64,000 nt of DNA from Motacilla alba alba (taxonomy: Eukaryota; Chordata; Aves; Passeriformes; Motacillidae), in assembly GCF_015832195.1 (NCBI RefSeq), contig NC_052017.1, positions 46,515,652-46,579,651 of the forward strand. Direction: 5' to 3'. The translations under genes and the position numbers were made by a program. Shown here piece by piece: positions 27,501 to 41,300 of this stretch. Positions within the stretch are counted from its first letter, which is position 1. Each line of letters starts with the position of its first letter. The notes below the pieces were generated by a model. That model made no database searches, was not told the origin of the DNA, and saw only the letters and a program-made list of their open reading frames with translations.

Positions 27501-29752
27501 AACCTTCGTCCTGCCCCACGACCTGCTCTGTGCTAATGCTTTCCTCCTGCTAATTCAATTATCTCATTCTCTGTGCCAGGAAAGGTCCATTATTCCATGC
27601 TCAGAGTACTAACTTCACAGTGTCTACAAATCCAGTGAGGCGTTGCTGGAGGACACCAGCTGCTTTCGCTCTTGAAAGAACTCACACAAGAAAAATTCTT
27701 CTTCAAACAATGGAGACCAAGGTCATGTTACCTAAGTGCTGGGGAACAAATGGTTTAGGACAAGGAGGAGGGATTGGGAAAACACTATTCTTGCACATGC
27801 CACCTAGTCATGTATCCCAACACAGGCAGGCTGCAAAGCAGCAAGTATTGATGTGGTCCAACTAGGAGACCAGACTCTGACTCTTGCATGCACTGTGCTA
27901 AAATCACCCTTTTCACATTCCAGAGAGTTTTGTATGTGCCTTGAATGTAGAGGCATTTTAACACACTCCTTTCTGTTGTTTACAGTATCACATGAGCCTC
28001 ACAAGCTCTTGACATTTTACTGTGATTCCTGTTGAAATCAGCATCTTCTCACATCTGCCATACAGAGCAAGGGACCCCTACTACAACTCTGCCATGTAAA
28101 AAGCAAAGCTAATTACAAAGCACAGGGGATAAAGCCTTGCAAATGTACTGGTCCTTATTCCAGTTTTAGAAAGGAAAAAGTTGCTTCAGATACCACTGAA
28201 TTCCTGATGTATGAGCTAACAGGCTGCAGGAAAACATCTCCTCAGCAATTCTTGATCCTTTAACTTATATGCCTACTACCTACTTGTAGGCATAAAACCA
28301 AAGAAGTTAGTACATTCAAAAAGAAGACCAGTTTTCTAGTTAAATCACAATAACATCAAAAACCTGAAAACAAGCTTCAAAGAGAGTATGGAAAATACAG
28401 TCCACAAGTGAGAAGCACCACAAAATGCCAAGTTATATCTTACAAAGCACTAACCAGAAGTCTTTAAACCATCAGACGCCAGCTTATCCAACATACCATT
28501 CTGCTCTTCTCAACTCAGGATATGCAAGGATACTTAAGGAATGCAACCCAGATGTTTATGCTTTTTTTAAATTTAAGCCTTTCTGAAACACTAAGCCAGT
28601 GAGATGGGTAGAGTTTTTCAGACACCAGACACCAGCCTGCTAATTACAAAGCAGATAGGCTTGTCTGGCTGAGCTGGGAAAAGTGGGGAGCAGCCACTCA
28701 TGCTAAAGAATACTAGAACTAGAAAATTCAGAACGTAGAAGCATTTTATTTTTTTCCTTCTGTGCTTGACTTCTAAATTGGATTGCAGTCCTCCATCCTC
28801 CCATCCAGGGAAGATTCTCTCCCCAAGTTAATTCTGGTAAGGTAAGTTCTGCTGCAGTTCCCAGCTGGTGTGGTCCACAGAGGGACCACAGTGTCTATCA
28901 GCCATCGAGGCAAACGTGTTGCCAGAGGGATACTGAGAAGGTGGTTAATCTGAAATTCATATTCCAACACATTGCCTGGGTTTGACTTATTTCCGGGCTC
29001 ACAGATGTGGACAAGCCAAAAAAAATAAAGAGCCAGTGAAAATAATTACTGTCATTATTTCTTGGCAACCACTTTCCAATGTATATAATTTGGCACATTT
29101 TTGTATGGTACATGCCTGCAGATAGCTTTAGAGGTATTACTGGCGTTTGGACATGTGGAAGTAAACCAGATGCTTTGGCTTGGCCCCAGGTTCAGGTTTT
29201 TCCCCAAGTTGCCCATTTCTAGTAAAGGTTGTTACCAAAAGGGTGTTGGTGATCTCACTGTGACAAGCACAACAGAAGTGGACTACACTCCAAAATACAG
29301 AAACTCCCTTAGGACAACGTTCTCCACTGACTGAAAGCTGTAGGTTCACCTCAGTGATGCTTTGGATTCATTTCTGTCACAATTTACCCATGGGTACAGA
29401 AGCTGAGCACAGAGTCTCCCCCTTTTCTTTCAACTTTCAAGAGGCTCCACTCCAGCACAATCCTTCCTGATGGAAGCATGCTGGAGCCAGCTCTCCTCCA
29501 GAGTCCAGTCCCTGCCTTCCCTCCCAGTGCATGGAGGGAGACGGACACTGCGTGGCTGAGTGTGCATGCTTTCAGACTGGGAGTCCAGAACCTCCCTTTT
29601 CAGTGTTGATCAGTTGATGTTATAGCTACTGAACACCCAAGATACTCAAATTACCACTCTATCCCGCAGTTTTCCTTCCCTCCTTTCATCTGAGCCCTCT
29701 ACTCCTTGAGGGATCGCAGTTCCTGCTAGAGGCTCTATGTGCTCTGGTAATG
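21592..29752. other. Intergenic, no gene recognised
   Basis: No supported gene. Includes a very AT-rich patch at 22136-22200. Frames up to about 130 residues (21781-22176, 26013-26402) match nothing I know. Confidence 0.7.
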
Positions 29753-29915
29753 CAAAAACAACAACAACACCAAAAAAAAAAAAAAAAAAAAAACCAAAAA
29801 ACAACAACAACAACAAAACCAACCAAAACCCCCCAAAAACCAAAAACAAACCAAGCTTAAAAAAAAAATTAAAAAAAAAATCAAACCAAAAGCCAACAAC
29901 AAGAAAGAGTAAAAC
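29753..29915. repeat. A-rich, (CAA)n-containing low-complexity tract
   Basis: Contains a 22-base A run (29772-29793), several CAA repeats, a CCAAAACCCCCC block and two further runs of about 10 A. The strong strand asymmetry (almost no T or G) makes chance open frames on both strands. It may be the tail of a retroposed sequence, but no element body is recognisable beside it. Confidence 0.9.
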
Positions 29916-30054
29916 ACAGCAAAGTTTCAGGGCTTTTTTTCTGTTAACTCTCTTACTGTTCTTTGAGGAAGGAAAGCCCTTTTCCCACTAGGCAGGGAAT
30001 CCACAGCAAGGTAGCTAAGAATACAAAGTGCTAACACATGTAGTTAGCGCATGA

Positions 30055-30126
30055 GTTTGGGGGTTTTGGGTGGTGAGGATTTTTTTGCTGGATTTTTGGG
30101 GGGCTTCTTTTTTTTTTTTTTTTTTG
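30055..30126. repeat. T/G-rich low-complexity tract with an 18-base T run
   Basis: Reads GTTTGGGGGTTTTGGG, then GGATTTTTGGGGGGCTTC, then 18 T (30108-30125). Its reverse complement resembles the A-rich tract about 200 bp to the left. Confidence 0.9.
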
Positions 30127-33100
30127 GAAAGGCTAAAACCACACTATTATTTTTCTTTCTCATAATAATCACTGTAATAAGAGCGCAGCTCAGAAAATAC
30201 TGAATTGGCATTTCTAAAGCCTCTTGGCTGCTCCATTTTGCACTAGAAGAGCTATCTTCTTGGCATTGGCCTAGACAGCACAAAGACATAGTATGTGTTG
30301 CATCACAAGCTAATAGCCAGAAGAGCAACATTTATACTACTTTATATGAATGAGACATGAAGAAAAACAAAGTGTCTTATGGATAACTCAACAAGCTATT
30401 CATCTAACTGGGCCTTAATTTATTTGATCTATAATAACAAAATATTTCCTCCTTTATAATTTCATTCTTTAAATTCACCAGATGACAGAAGAATATTGTA
30501 AGCAGAAATTCTGTACTACAAACCACATTCCAGTGGTATTGAGAAATCACTTTCTTGTGGTGGAACTAGAAGCCTGTTCTTGGAGCTGCAAGGATTTCTA
30601 TTTCTCCGATAGCTTTCTGTGTGGTTGAGATGTAGCGTACACTACAGAACAGGCCTTATTTTGGATGCCAATGAACCTCATGGGTAGTAAATCTTTTTTC
30701 TTAAGCAATTAAATTTCAGACTTTAATCTTTCATTCTCTTGATAGAAGTGGTTTTCTGGATCAGGCTGAATGCCAGAAAATAATCTGCAAAACAAAGGTC
30801 GCCCCCAGCTCTAAACTACATTTAATACTTCTCTTTCCCTGCAATCATCCCTGCTGCTTTCTTTTTAAATCTTTTTTTTTCTTTCTTCGCTGTAATGTAA
30901 CAGATCAACTCTCACAGCTGGGAAAGAGTGAGCAAGTTTTGAGACATGCTGTCTTAAGAGACCTGAAGCATCTACACACACCAAATCTTGCCCTTTCTAT
31001 TATTCATTGAGGCAGAAGTGCTAAAGCTGGAAGAGACATTCCCAGTCCTCAATGCCTTACAGCTGCCCTCAAAATCTCAGTTACAAACAACATTAAACTA
31101 GAAGCCTACGTCCATTGCTACTTCACCCTGTCTACCCTCTCCTTTCATATCTAGGGGAAAAAACCCACCGAATGCTGGCATTCCAATTTGCCACTTCTAT
31201 CTGTAAATGAAAGATTATTTATAAAAAAGAAGACTAACTGCAAAGGTAATAGTATCTCTATTAACTAGAGGGTGCTGAAACATTTTATTTAAGCAGTTAA
31301 ATGAGCTAGAATACCAGAAAGTATTTGTCCAGTAAGACACCAGTGCTCACTATTAAGCCTACATTCTTTATCTGTACTGACCAGAGGCAGACATTCATTA
31401 CCAGTGGTCTTGCCGCCTCCAGGGTGGGCTCTTTCCATTAGGAGGTGTCTGACAGGCCCATATTTTGAAATTACACAGAAGACTGGACTGGATTGAGACA
31501 CGTATAAAACTGTGAACCTGAAACCTGCCAGAGAGTTTGGATGTCCAGTAGTACATTTTGCATCAGCACGGGCATCTCTGCCTATCAACTGGAAAAGACT
31601 TTCTGGTTATGGTGAGTGGTTCTTAGCTGGACAGCTTCAGAGACAGTAATGAGACTTAATGGAAGGTGTCATAGCACTCAAGCTCTCTACAAAAAGTTGA
31701 AAAGGAATATTACACGTACCATAAAATGCATTATATATTCCATTGATGTCTTGCACAAAACAAATACTTCTTTCTTAATAGAGCTCTCCCTTCTTTATTT
31801 TTAGAAACGCCTAGAATGTTATGGGATTTGGCATTTGGAAAGGAGTTTTCATTTAAAACACCACCTGTGAGATACAACTGCTCTCAGACTGAATGGCAAA
31901 TCTCCCTTTTCAAGACTTCAGTATGTAGCTTCTACTCCTTATGGGTTGGGTTTTTCCAGGTCTGATCAAGTGAGTGCCAAGCTGTACTTTTCCCTTCTGC
32001 TTCCATTGTACAATAAATGTAGCATGATTTGTGGGTGTTCAGCACTTAAATCTGATCCTACAGACCTTTAAGATCTTGTTTGAGCCTTTAACCCTGGGAT
32101 GATAAAATAAGATGTCCAAGATAATTTAGTCCATATAAATAACCTGCAATTCTTCTTTATGGCCCCTTGTGCAGCCACACAAAATATGGGTCTATATTTT
32201 GTCCAGTATGACACAAGGACAAGATTAACAGTCCTGCACCTGCTGTAGACTAATAAGAATCCTACAACACATTTTAAAACAACTGTAGAAAAAAACCTAC
32301 CCTCTCTGGTGCCCTTCCTAGACTATCCAGAAGCAGTTGCTGTGTCAACATCTTTCTTTGCCAAGTATCAGTTTATGCAAAATATTTTCATGACTGAAAA
32401 CAACCAGGAAGATGATGGAATTACCTCCTAAATCAGAGCCAGGGAGTATCTCATCATACTTGTTTAAAGTCAGTGAAGGGTATCTGTTAGCAGTATTGAC
32501 TGGATAGGCTACTTACTGAAAGAAGTGGCAGAATTAGCTCAGAAGGCTTAATTTATCACAAGAACAACCTACTGACTTCAAAAACTCAGCCACTGACAGA
32601 AGAGAATTGTCATATTTGCTCAATAATTTCAGAAAAATAAATAGCTGTCTTGAGCCCCCTCAGGTCTGAGAAACTGAGCAAGCAGCCACTGAGCAGACAA
32701 ACTCTTTGTTCAAGACACACAACACCTTTCACTTTGCTGTGCTCCTACAAGCTGGAGCCAGGGCATGATGTAATACTGAGTTATCAATTTGCTTGACACA
32801 AAAGACACAGAGAGGACAGTGAGAAGTGCAGACTGAGTGTGTTTTAAGAGAAGCATGTTTCCAAAGAGGTCAAAAAAGTAATTGGGTGGTAATACAATTG
32901 TGTGAGATGATATTAAAGCCTACAGTGATTCATTTTATTACATTTTGCTGCAAGCCACAGAACCAACGATCTATCTAGGTTGAAGTTTATTTTGTTACAT
33001 TTAGAAATATACAGAAAATGAACATTTCAGTGCCACCTTTGGCTTTCCTACCTAGGGCAGAGTTCAAGACACTCCAGACTAGGTTTCAAAGCCATTGAGC

Positions 33101-36100
33101 CTGCAGGAATAGTAGGTCCCTAAACACACTGAAAATCCAAAGCAGGGCTACTCCAGTGTTAAGTGATAGCTTAAACATAAACTCTTCCTATATATCCCTA
33201 AATGATTGCTGTGCTTTCACAAAAGCAGGAGCTCTCAGAGAACTGCTGTGGTGTGCTCCTGCAAGCTTCAAGCCTAAAACGTGCCCACACTACCCTTGGC
33301 AGGAGAGTGCACTAACTCCTGTAGAAGAGCTTCACAAAATTCATCAGACAGCCCAAGTCTAGGTTTCTAATACTTCTGATCCTTGACACTGAACTATTTC
33401 ATGGCTAGCACCTGTGACCCATTTCACAACTAACTATGAGTACAGCCTCTCCCTGGCAAAACAAAAAGGAAAGTGATGGAAAGAATTCTGCTTAACTAAA
33501 CTTGAAGTTAGAAGGGGTTATATTTAATGGTGCTTCTGCTGCTTGACTGCACTAAGTATTCAACATATTTGTAGAAACCAAAGCAAGATGTAAAGTGAGA
33601 CTCCATATCTCTATAAAAGCTTAACTTCAGATTAACCCAAACTCCATTTTCAAACATGTGTCCACCTATTCATTTATAATTGCATATCAGAACCCTCTGC
33701 ACCTCCTAAATTCTTATGTTCAGAAGGAAGGCTTGGATTAAGTGTGAGTTTCTTCAACTGTATGTGCTTTTGAGCATTGCGTTCAGTAGAGGTTCTTCAA
33801 AGCTAATTCATTCCTTGACTTTATGGATTGGTTACAGCTTGAACCTCAAAGCAAAAGAGGAGCTAACAACTTATTTCCCCACGCATTAAATACACAGCTA
33901 CTTCTTCATACAGTAGGAGGTCCATCTTGGCAAGTCTGTGCTGAAATCATGAGAAAGGGCATCAGCCAGCCACTGCATAAGACAACTTATGGTCTACCAT
34001 AGTACCTGCCTTCAGCCCTGCTCCCAGGAAAGCCGAACCACATGCCGCATGATCTTGGCAGAATGCCCCGGGGAGGAAGATTCTGCTCTAATTCTTCCAA
34101 ATCTCACTTCCTCTTATACAGAAGAAGGTGAAAAACAGAGTTCATGCCACATTTAGACTATTCTTATGCTGTTCTGTAACATCACACTTCTCATCTCAAA
34201 GCACCAGGTGTAGATGGTACAAATCATGTGACAATACACAAGCATCTCAGCAACCTGTTCTGCTTTAACTGCAGGGGGCTGATAACTGCTCTGCAAATGC
34301 TCACTGCTTGGGGCAATCAGCACATTTACTTTCCCCAAGACAATCAGAAGTCACTCTCCAGAGGAGGCAGCAAACACACCTTCATACTTGCAATGGTTAC
34401 CTAATTTGTTGTGCTGCCTGAGAGCACTATTACTTGCTACTGCAAAGCCCTAACAAAATCCATTGCTGGTAAAAGCCTAGTGAAATCACCTGGCAGAGAT
34501 TCACTAGAAGGATACTTTGTTTTTTACTTCAGTGCTTTTCCCAGATAAATTTTCAAGGGAGTGCTGTTTCTGTCACAGATGTCTTGATTGTAGCTGCGCT
34601 TGTGTATCTTGTCATCCCAGAAGGATTTGGCCTCAAGAAGGGTTAGACTGACAAACTTTCTAGAAGCCCTAATGAGGGCCAAACCCACAGGAGCTGATGG
34701 GGAAGACCTCACAGTCCTGACCACTGAACCCAGTGGAGCACAGACAACTGACAGGTGGTGTGGCCAAAGCACCAGCATCACACTGGGCTCTGGTCTATTC
34801 TACCATCAGACATTACATGGATTTCCTCAAAAATACTTGTTTCAGGTGGTATCATTGCAAAGAAAGAAAGTGGTGGATATGATAGATCAAGACAGAGATT
34901 AAAGAGCAAAGGTTTTAATATGATCACTTCTTCTCTCCTCAGCGAGAATGCTAAAGCTAAATCTTATTTCCATGGAGGTTTCCATTTTATTCCCCTCACA
35001 ATCCCTCTTGCCCTCTAAAAACCACATACATGCCATTAGGCAATAAGCTTAGGGATATCAAACAACAGACAATTAATGTTAACAACTGACTCAGTCTTCC
35101 TTTTCTTTCAGCAGTAGTTTGTGGTCTTATTGAGCAGACTTTAGAAGAGAAATAGAAGAAATTGAATACTTACCAACTAGCAAAAAATAATATACCCCTA
35201 AAAGTGTAAAAAACCAGAAACTGGATGTGACTGCAGAACCTATATTCAACATGTATTCAATGGTTTACCATTCACAGGCACTTTCACTGCCTGCCAGCAA
35301 GGAGTGGAATGGCAGTAGACATTTGCCAGCTTCTATATATGTGTCTCCTGTTTACTCTTAACTAAGTACCTTTTTCTTATAAGTCATTATGTCAAATGCC
35401 AGGACTTTGACATTGAGCTGTGGCTCAGTATTCCAGGCCTCAAGAACCATGTCCAAGTTGGAGTAGGTTTTACAAGGCTGTGCAGGATTATTTTCTTCTT
35501 TAAGAGTACCATCCAGAGTTAGGAAGTGGCTATGCTGTCTGTTGGTCAACAAGATAGTCTAAAATTGTTATCAAAAAGTAGAAAGTAGCTACTGGAAATT
35601 ATCTGCCATTATTAGACCCAGCAAATCCTCAGTGATCAACATTCTAACAAGAGAGCAATAATTGCGATATAGTCTGAAAAATTAGAAATCTCTACAGACT
35701 ACACAGCTTTGTCTTCTAACCCAATGAATACGATTTAACAGCAATGTTTTTAACAAAACTAGTGAAAACCACTGCTGTAGTTTCAGGAAGGCATTTTGCA
35801 TTGTAATGAAAATATTTTGTCACAATTTCCAGTCATCCTATTGCTTTTTTTTCATAGGGAGCCAGTTATTACAAAGTATCTTGTTCATCTGAAGAAGGTA
35901 CTTTTCCATCCCCAACGGCTTTGTCTGTAACACAAATAACCAGGAATTGCTGGTACTCCATCAAAAATGATGATGCACAAATTAGTACTTCCTATCTGGC
36001 ATAGATGCAACATCATTAAAAAAAAAATCGACGAAAGAACATGCTTATCAAACCAGCAGGCATCCAAAATCCCCATACTCACAGAATTCAACCAAGCATC

Positions 36101-37069
36101 TCTAATGTGCTCTCTCATCACTCAAGAGGGACATGTGAAAACTTCACTCAAAATATTTGCTACAACAACAAGAAGAGCATTCACCTTCTGCACCTGATGG
36201 GTGGTGATTTACAAGCCCAGAGTGATGGTCTCATTACCCCATGTAGAGAAAGGCTCTGTGTTTAGGCTTGTGCCAGGCTGAGCTCCAAGATTCCAAGAGG
36301 ACTTTCAGCTCCCTGCACAATGGGAGGTTGAAACTTGAACCAAATACAGGCTGTTCCTGGCAAGAAAGCACTGAACTATGCAGAGGAAACAGGTTATAAA
36401 GAATAATCATCAAGTGGGTGCATGGTGTTTTCAAACCGGCATTTTAGGTGTTGTTCTTTGAACCTGGAAGTCAACCTGAAATAAAAGTACATGCTGAGCG
36501 ACACTCTGCAAACAGGCTGGAAATTCATAAGTTACCCAAACCCTGTCACCAGGGCCATCAAATTTGATGTTCTGGGAATAGGAGCTAGGCAAGCACCACT
36601 CTACTTGTGCGATGATTTAAAGACAACAAGCAACACATTCAAGCAGCTCTCCTGAAGCCTGATGTTGCACACATAAGGGAACCACCAGCAAAACATTTAC
36701 GCTTGTGTTTCAGGGAGGCAAGTCCTGTATAAGCACACCAACTGAAAAATAACAGCATGTCTCTGGAAAGGACTCTTGCTAAGGCACAACCTTTTCTCGC
36801 AGAGATCAGTCCTTGATTCTCCTTTCCCCCCAACAGAGAAGTCAGCCAACTGTTTGGTGTGAAAACAAATTCTCCCAGTGTGGCCACAAGCTGAGCTAAC
36901 ACAAGAAACATTTCCTCTTGCCCAGCTTCTGCAGATGATGGGACTTGGTCCCAGGGCATTGTATTTAGTTTCAGTCTAGAGCTGCAGATCAGCCTGAGGC
37001 TGAGAATCCCACCCTTGCCCTGCTATGAAGGAAACAGTGTTGAAAGGAAAGCATTTGCCTCCAAGAGGG
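30127..37069. other. Intergenic, no gene recognised
   Basis: No supported gene or named repeat. The frames (34600-34902 plus, 100 residues; 36639-36959 minus, 106 residues) are unremarkable. Confidence 0.7.
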
Positions 37070-37190
37070 AGGATTATTTTTAAGGACTAAGCATTTAGCT
37101 GTTTAGGGTACAAACCAAGCCAAGGAGTTTAGCCAGAAGTCAACTAGGGGAACAACACGCAATTTCTCTCTGTATAATGTAATGGTTTTC
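37070..37190 (+). repeat. Copy 1 of a diverged repeat pair
   Basis: Resembles 38180-38330 in the same order: 'GGATTATTT..GAGGAC/AAGGAC', 'TTTAGCTG...GTACAAA', 'AACTAGG(G/A)GAACAACA' and '(C)TCTGTA.A.GTAA'. The spacing differs by insertions or deletions. It could be an old interspersed repeat or an old local duplication; I cannot name the family. Confidence 0.45.
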
Positions 37191-38179
37191 TTAAGTAAGT
37201 TAGAAGAGGAGAAGCAATTTGGTGGTATTCTAAAAAGAGGCAGGTCATATTTTAACAGAGTAATTCATATCTGATGAAGTGTGTATGCATTTATTTACCT
37301 TTGTCTTGGTACATAACTCAAATCCATCCGGGCAGTGGTTCTGCTGTGAAATAACAAACTGGTGCACACACACACAGATTCACACTGAGTTTATGAAACA
37401 GTCACCAAATTTTGGACAGATATGAGCTATATTCAGAGATTCAATTTAATGCTACTGCTTCAAAACCAAAGCTGGAACCCCACTCTTCAGTGTCCAGATA
37501 AGATCACTTGAAAAGAACATGTGGTACTTCCACAGCATTGCTATGCAAAAATACACTGACCCTTGGGGCCATACAGCTATGGACAGCCAGATCCTATCCC
37601 TCACACAAAGCTAGAGGACCAATTCTTGCACATGACTCTGTTACTGGGGAGGAAAAAAACCAACAAACCAACAAAGAAAACCAATGCCAAAACATCCAAC
37701 TCCCCTTTCCCCAGCCTTTTCACTTTAGAAGCAAAACATACAAGTTTTGGGTTTGAAGATTTACATTAATCTTGTGAGACTTTCTGTGAACTTCAAAGCA
37801 CCATGGCTCTGACACAAAAAGTGCCCAGATTATATAAACCCAAAATTTGGATGGTATTAAATGCCTAATAGGATACTCAAGAATGTCTGACTGTGTTACG
37901 CCTACACTACAGTCACCTCTGTAACCACACCTTAGTGGAGGGATACTTCAACATAAAATTCAGCTGAGCAACAGAATTTCAGCATTTGGACTTTGCTGAG
38001 CTCTGACCTAAACTCTGCTGGTTCCTGGATAGGCAGCTTACAGTTCAAGAACAGCTGCCATCTACTTCAAACACAGCAGCTGTTACAATCTAAGAATAAC
38101 ATGGATGGGTCTCAACCCAATTTCTGTGAAGCTTTGAAGTCCAGCTTTGAGATCCAACTGGGAAAAGAATTGGCTCTGA

Positions 38180-38330
38180 GAAGAAGGATTATTTCTGAGG
38201 ACAAAACTTTTAGCTGCTAAGAGTACAAAATGTACAGTAATCTACACAGATCTATGTGCTGAACTAGGAGAACAACATCTAACATCAGGAAGCAACATAG
38301 GCTACCTATCTGTACAGTAAAGCTTTTGGA
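38180..38330 (+). repeat. Copy 2 of a diverged repeat pair
   Basis: Partner of 37070-37190, same orientation, about 1.1 kb away. It contains AAGGATTATTTCTGAGGAC, TTTTAGCTGCTAAGAGTACA and GAACTAGGAGAACAACATC. Confidence 0.45.
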
Positions 38331-41300
38331 CATCTACTCAGAAAGCCTACATTCAAACTTTCTGAGAGTCAGGCACCAAACTGTGCAGCCCTTCCCATGT
38401 GTTAATTGAGTCGAACAAGTAGAAAAAATAATTAAGGATGGAGAAAAAGTAATGAACCTTGTTCTTTCATTAAATCTAGCCACTTAATTTTTTTCTTCCC
38501 ACTCTACTTCAAATAGCTAAGATTTCCTCTCCCAGTGTCCTGGGACATGTGGTGGGAAAAATGGGACAAATCAATTCACACCTCTAAAATTATGCTACTG
38601 TACCCAACACCCACATACTCACTGGACCAAATCAAGAGGCCCTGTTAGTGCTGGGATTTTCAGGCAGAAATCTTCATCGCTCATTCTCCCGGCACCAGGC
38701 AGGAGCCTGGAGCTTTCAGAAGTTTATTATTCCTGTTCCACAGTACAGAGTGTTTCACTGATGTATTTAAACAACCTCCAGTTAAAAAACAAAACAAAAC
38801 AAAATAACCAGATACATGCTTATCACCAGCAGGGATGTGATGTCAAACAAACACCAGCCAGCTCTGTGGGAAGGTCCAAGCCCAAAAAAGTCAAGGGAAA
38901 GGAAGGAGGGAACCACTCAACCAGGGCAGCACAGGCAACACAACTCCCAGGAGAGGAGGTAGACCAAACAGAGATCACTGAAGACATATTTTAGCAGCTA
39001 GCTCTAGTGAGCCAAAGTGAATGGCCCTCAGCATAGCTTTGTAAGTTGTTCTGTCTCAAGTATGAAGTTTTCACTAGCTACTCAAGGCATCAAGAAGGGA
39101 TGGGAGATAGATACCCAGATGCCTTCAAGAGGTCTCTGCAAGTGATTCGGGCTTAGGAATGCTGACATCTCTTTTCTCCTTTCTCAGCTTCAAAGGTGTT
39201 TTGCTGCACACAATCTTTCCCTCTTTCTCTTCACTGAAACTTTCACTCCCCTCTCTCCTATCAGCATCCATGAAGGCAAATCAGTTTTTCACTTACATTT
39301 TAGCCACAGGTCACTTGCCTTGTAGTCATACAAGTCCATCCAAAACACATGAACAGCATCCATTAAAAGATGCACCTAGCTATTTCCACCTATCCTTTCT
39401 TACACAGCACTCCTGTATTTTACTGCTGGCTCAGGGAGCTTCAACAAGCTCAAAATTTGTACTTACCAACACAGCCCTTAAGGACAAGGACCTCCCTAGC
39501 TACTCACGATTCATACTTACACTAATGCAGACCAAACTGACCCAACAGACCACTGCAAACTGAAAAACACTGAATCTTCTCCCACCAGCCCCTCAAGGCT
39601 CACAGCCCTTCCCTGGGCACCTGCTGGGCCTGTGCTAATTCACAGCAGCTGTACCTTGGAACCAGCTTTCTCCCACCTGATGCTGCTTTAAGTCAGCTCA
39701 TACTGAGACAGCAGAACTTAATAGATGGCATTAGTTTTTCTGATGAGTATGTTCCTTCTTCTGAGGAAAAACACATGGTGTCAACCTTAAAAGGGCTTTT
39801 CCCTGATTTGCTAGGGAAAAAATACTTAAAATCCTGCAGTATGGGGATCCTTGAAGGGAACCAAAGCAGGCACCAGTTCCTGCCCTAGGCCAACTTGTTG
39901 TCCCCCTTTAATGGGAGCACCATGTGGAAGAAACTATTGCCTTTCCTTATAAAGCACTAAGACAAAAGATCCCAAAGCCTTTCTTTTTCCCACAAGAAAG
40001 GGTTGTCTTCTCAAACAACCACTCAGAGGTAAGGATATCCAAAATCCATCCCAAATAAAGAAAAAAGTTAAATCTACAGCAAGGCATGTATTTGTCTCTC
40101 ACTGAAGTCGGCAGGATCTAAGTGTCCAAGTTTCTCTGAAGTTGACTAACAGGGCGACCGAGCCCAGAAACACAAACTCTTGAAAGCCTGGAGGTAGAGT
40201 TTGGAGTCTATGTTTGTAAAGTAGCACATACTTGCACTGCCCTGAGCACTGCCCAGCCACAAGGCTGTTATGCAGCTGCCAACACAGTGCTCTAATAAAC
40301 TGAAGAGGGGTTTTGACATTTGCTTAGATAAAAAATTGGGCCACAGCTAAAGGACATCATCAGAAGTTTTGCTTAGCAAGGATCTGGATGACTGGGATTT
40401 AATAATGGATGATTAGAAAAGCATTGCTGCATTTCAACAGTTTGAATAATGCCACTAAAGTCCCAGGGAGAGCAATTCAAGTTTTTGTGAACCAGTACCA
40501 AAGGAAAACTATTTTCATGAGCTGAGGATTGACCAGTCAGCTTTCACATACAATATGAAGATTTACATTTGCCATGGTTGATAATGACTGATAGAAGAAT
40601 TCTCTGTGTACCAAGAAGTTACTTTTCACCTCTGTTTTAAAAATTATTTTATTTATCCAAGGTTACTTGTGGGAAAAAAATTAATGGTTAGTCAAATACA
40701 TATTACTTAGTTGCAAAAATAATAAAGAACTTTTTAAAAGCAGAGAAATGAGAGTACCAAATTGACTTGAATTTATTTGACTTGAATTTTCGTCTCATAT
40801 GGGAAAGCAAATGAATATTTACATACTGTAAAGTCAAGTGTCTAGCCACCAAAATAATGTCATCAAAAAGCAATCAGGAGAAAAGGTCTTATTATTTGAA
40901 TAGATTTTTTCCTTCTGTGGTTCTTTCTTCTTTCAGTCTAAATAAACACTTGGGCTGCAGCCATATTTCATCTGTTGGAAGTTTGGGGAGGTGGCAGGCC
41001 CCTGTGTTAAAAGAGAAACTAAGTTTTTCTCTTGGTAAGCAGCAAGAGTAGGGCGCTAAGAAATTGAGGGAGAGGCTTCACAGCCCAACATAATCACCCA
41101 TTCAGACTGATTAGGATGAGACACTGTGGGAAAGCTGTTTCAATGCTCTCCAGATGCAGCCAGAGGAAAGCAAGTAGTCATAAGAGCACTGCCAAAAGGA
41201 GCAGAGACCTCCACCCTTGCATGATATACACCACAGAACACAAGATAACAGTATCCAAGGGAACACCACCTGAAATTCCTTTAGCTGAGGCATCTCAAGC

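Noticed and set aside
29646..29991. Lysine/asparagine-rich and phenylalanine-rich frames
   Set aside because: They are products of the A-rich low-complexity tract.
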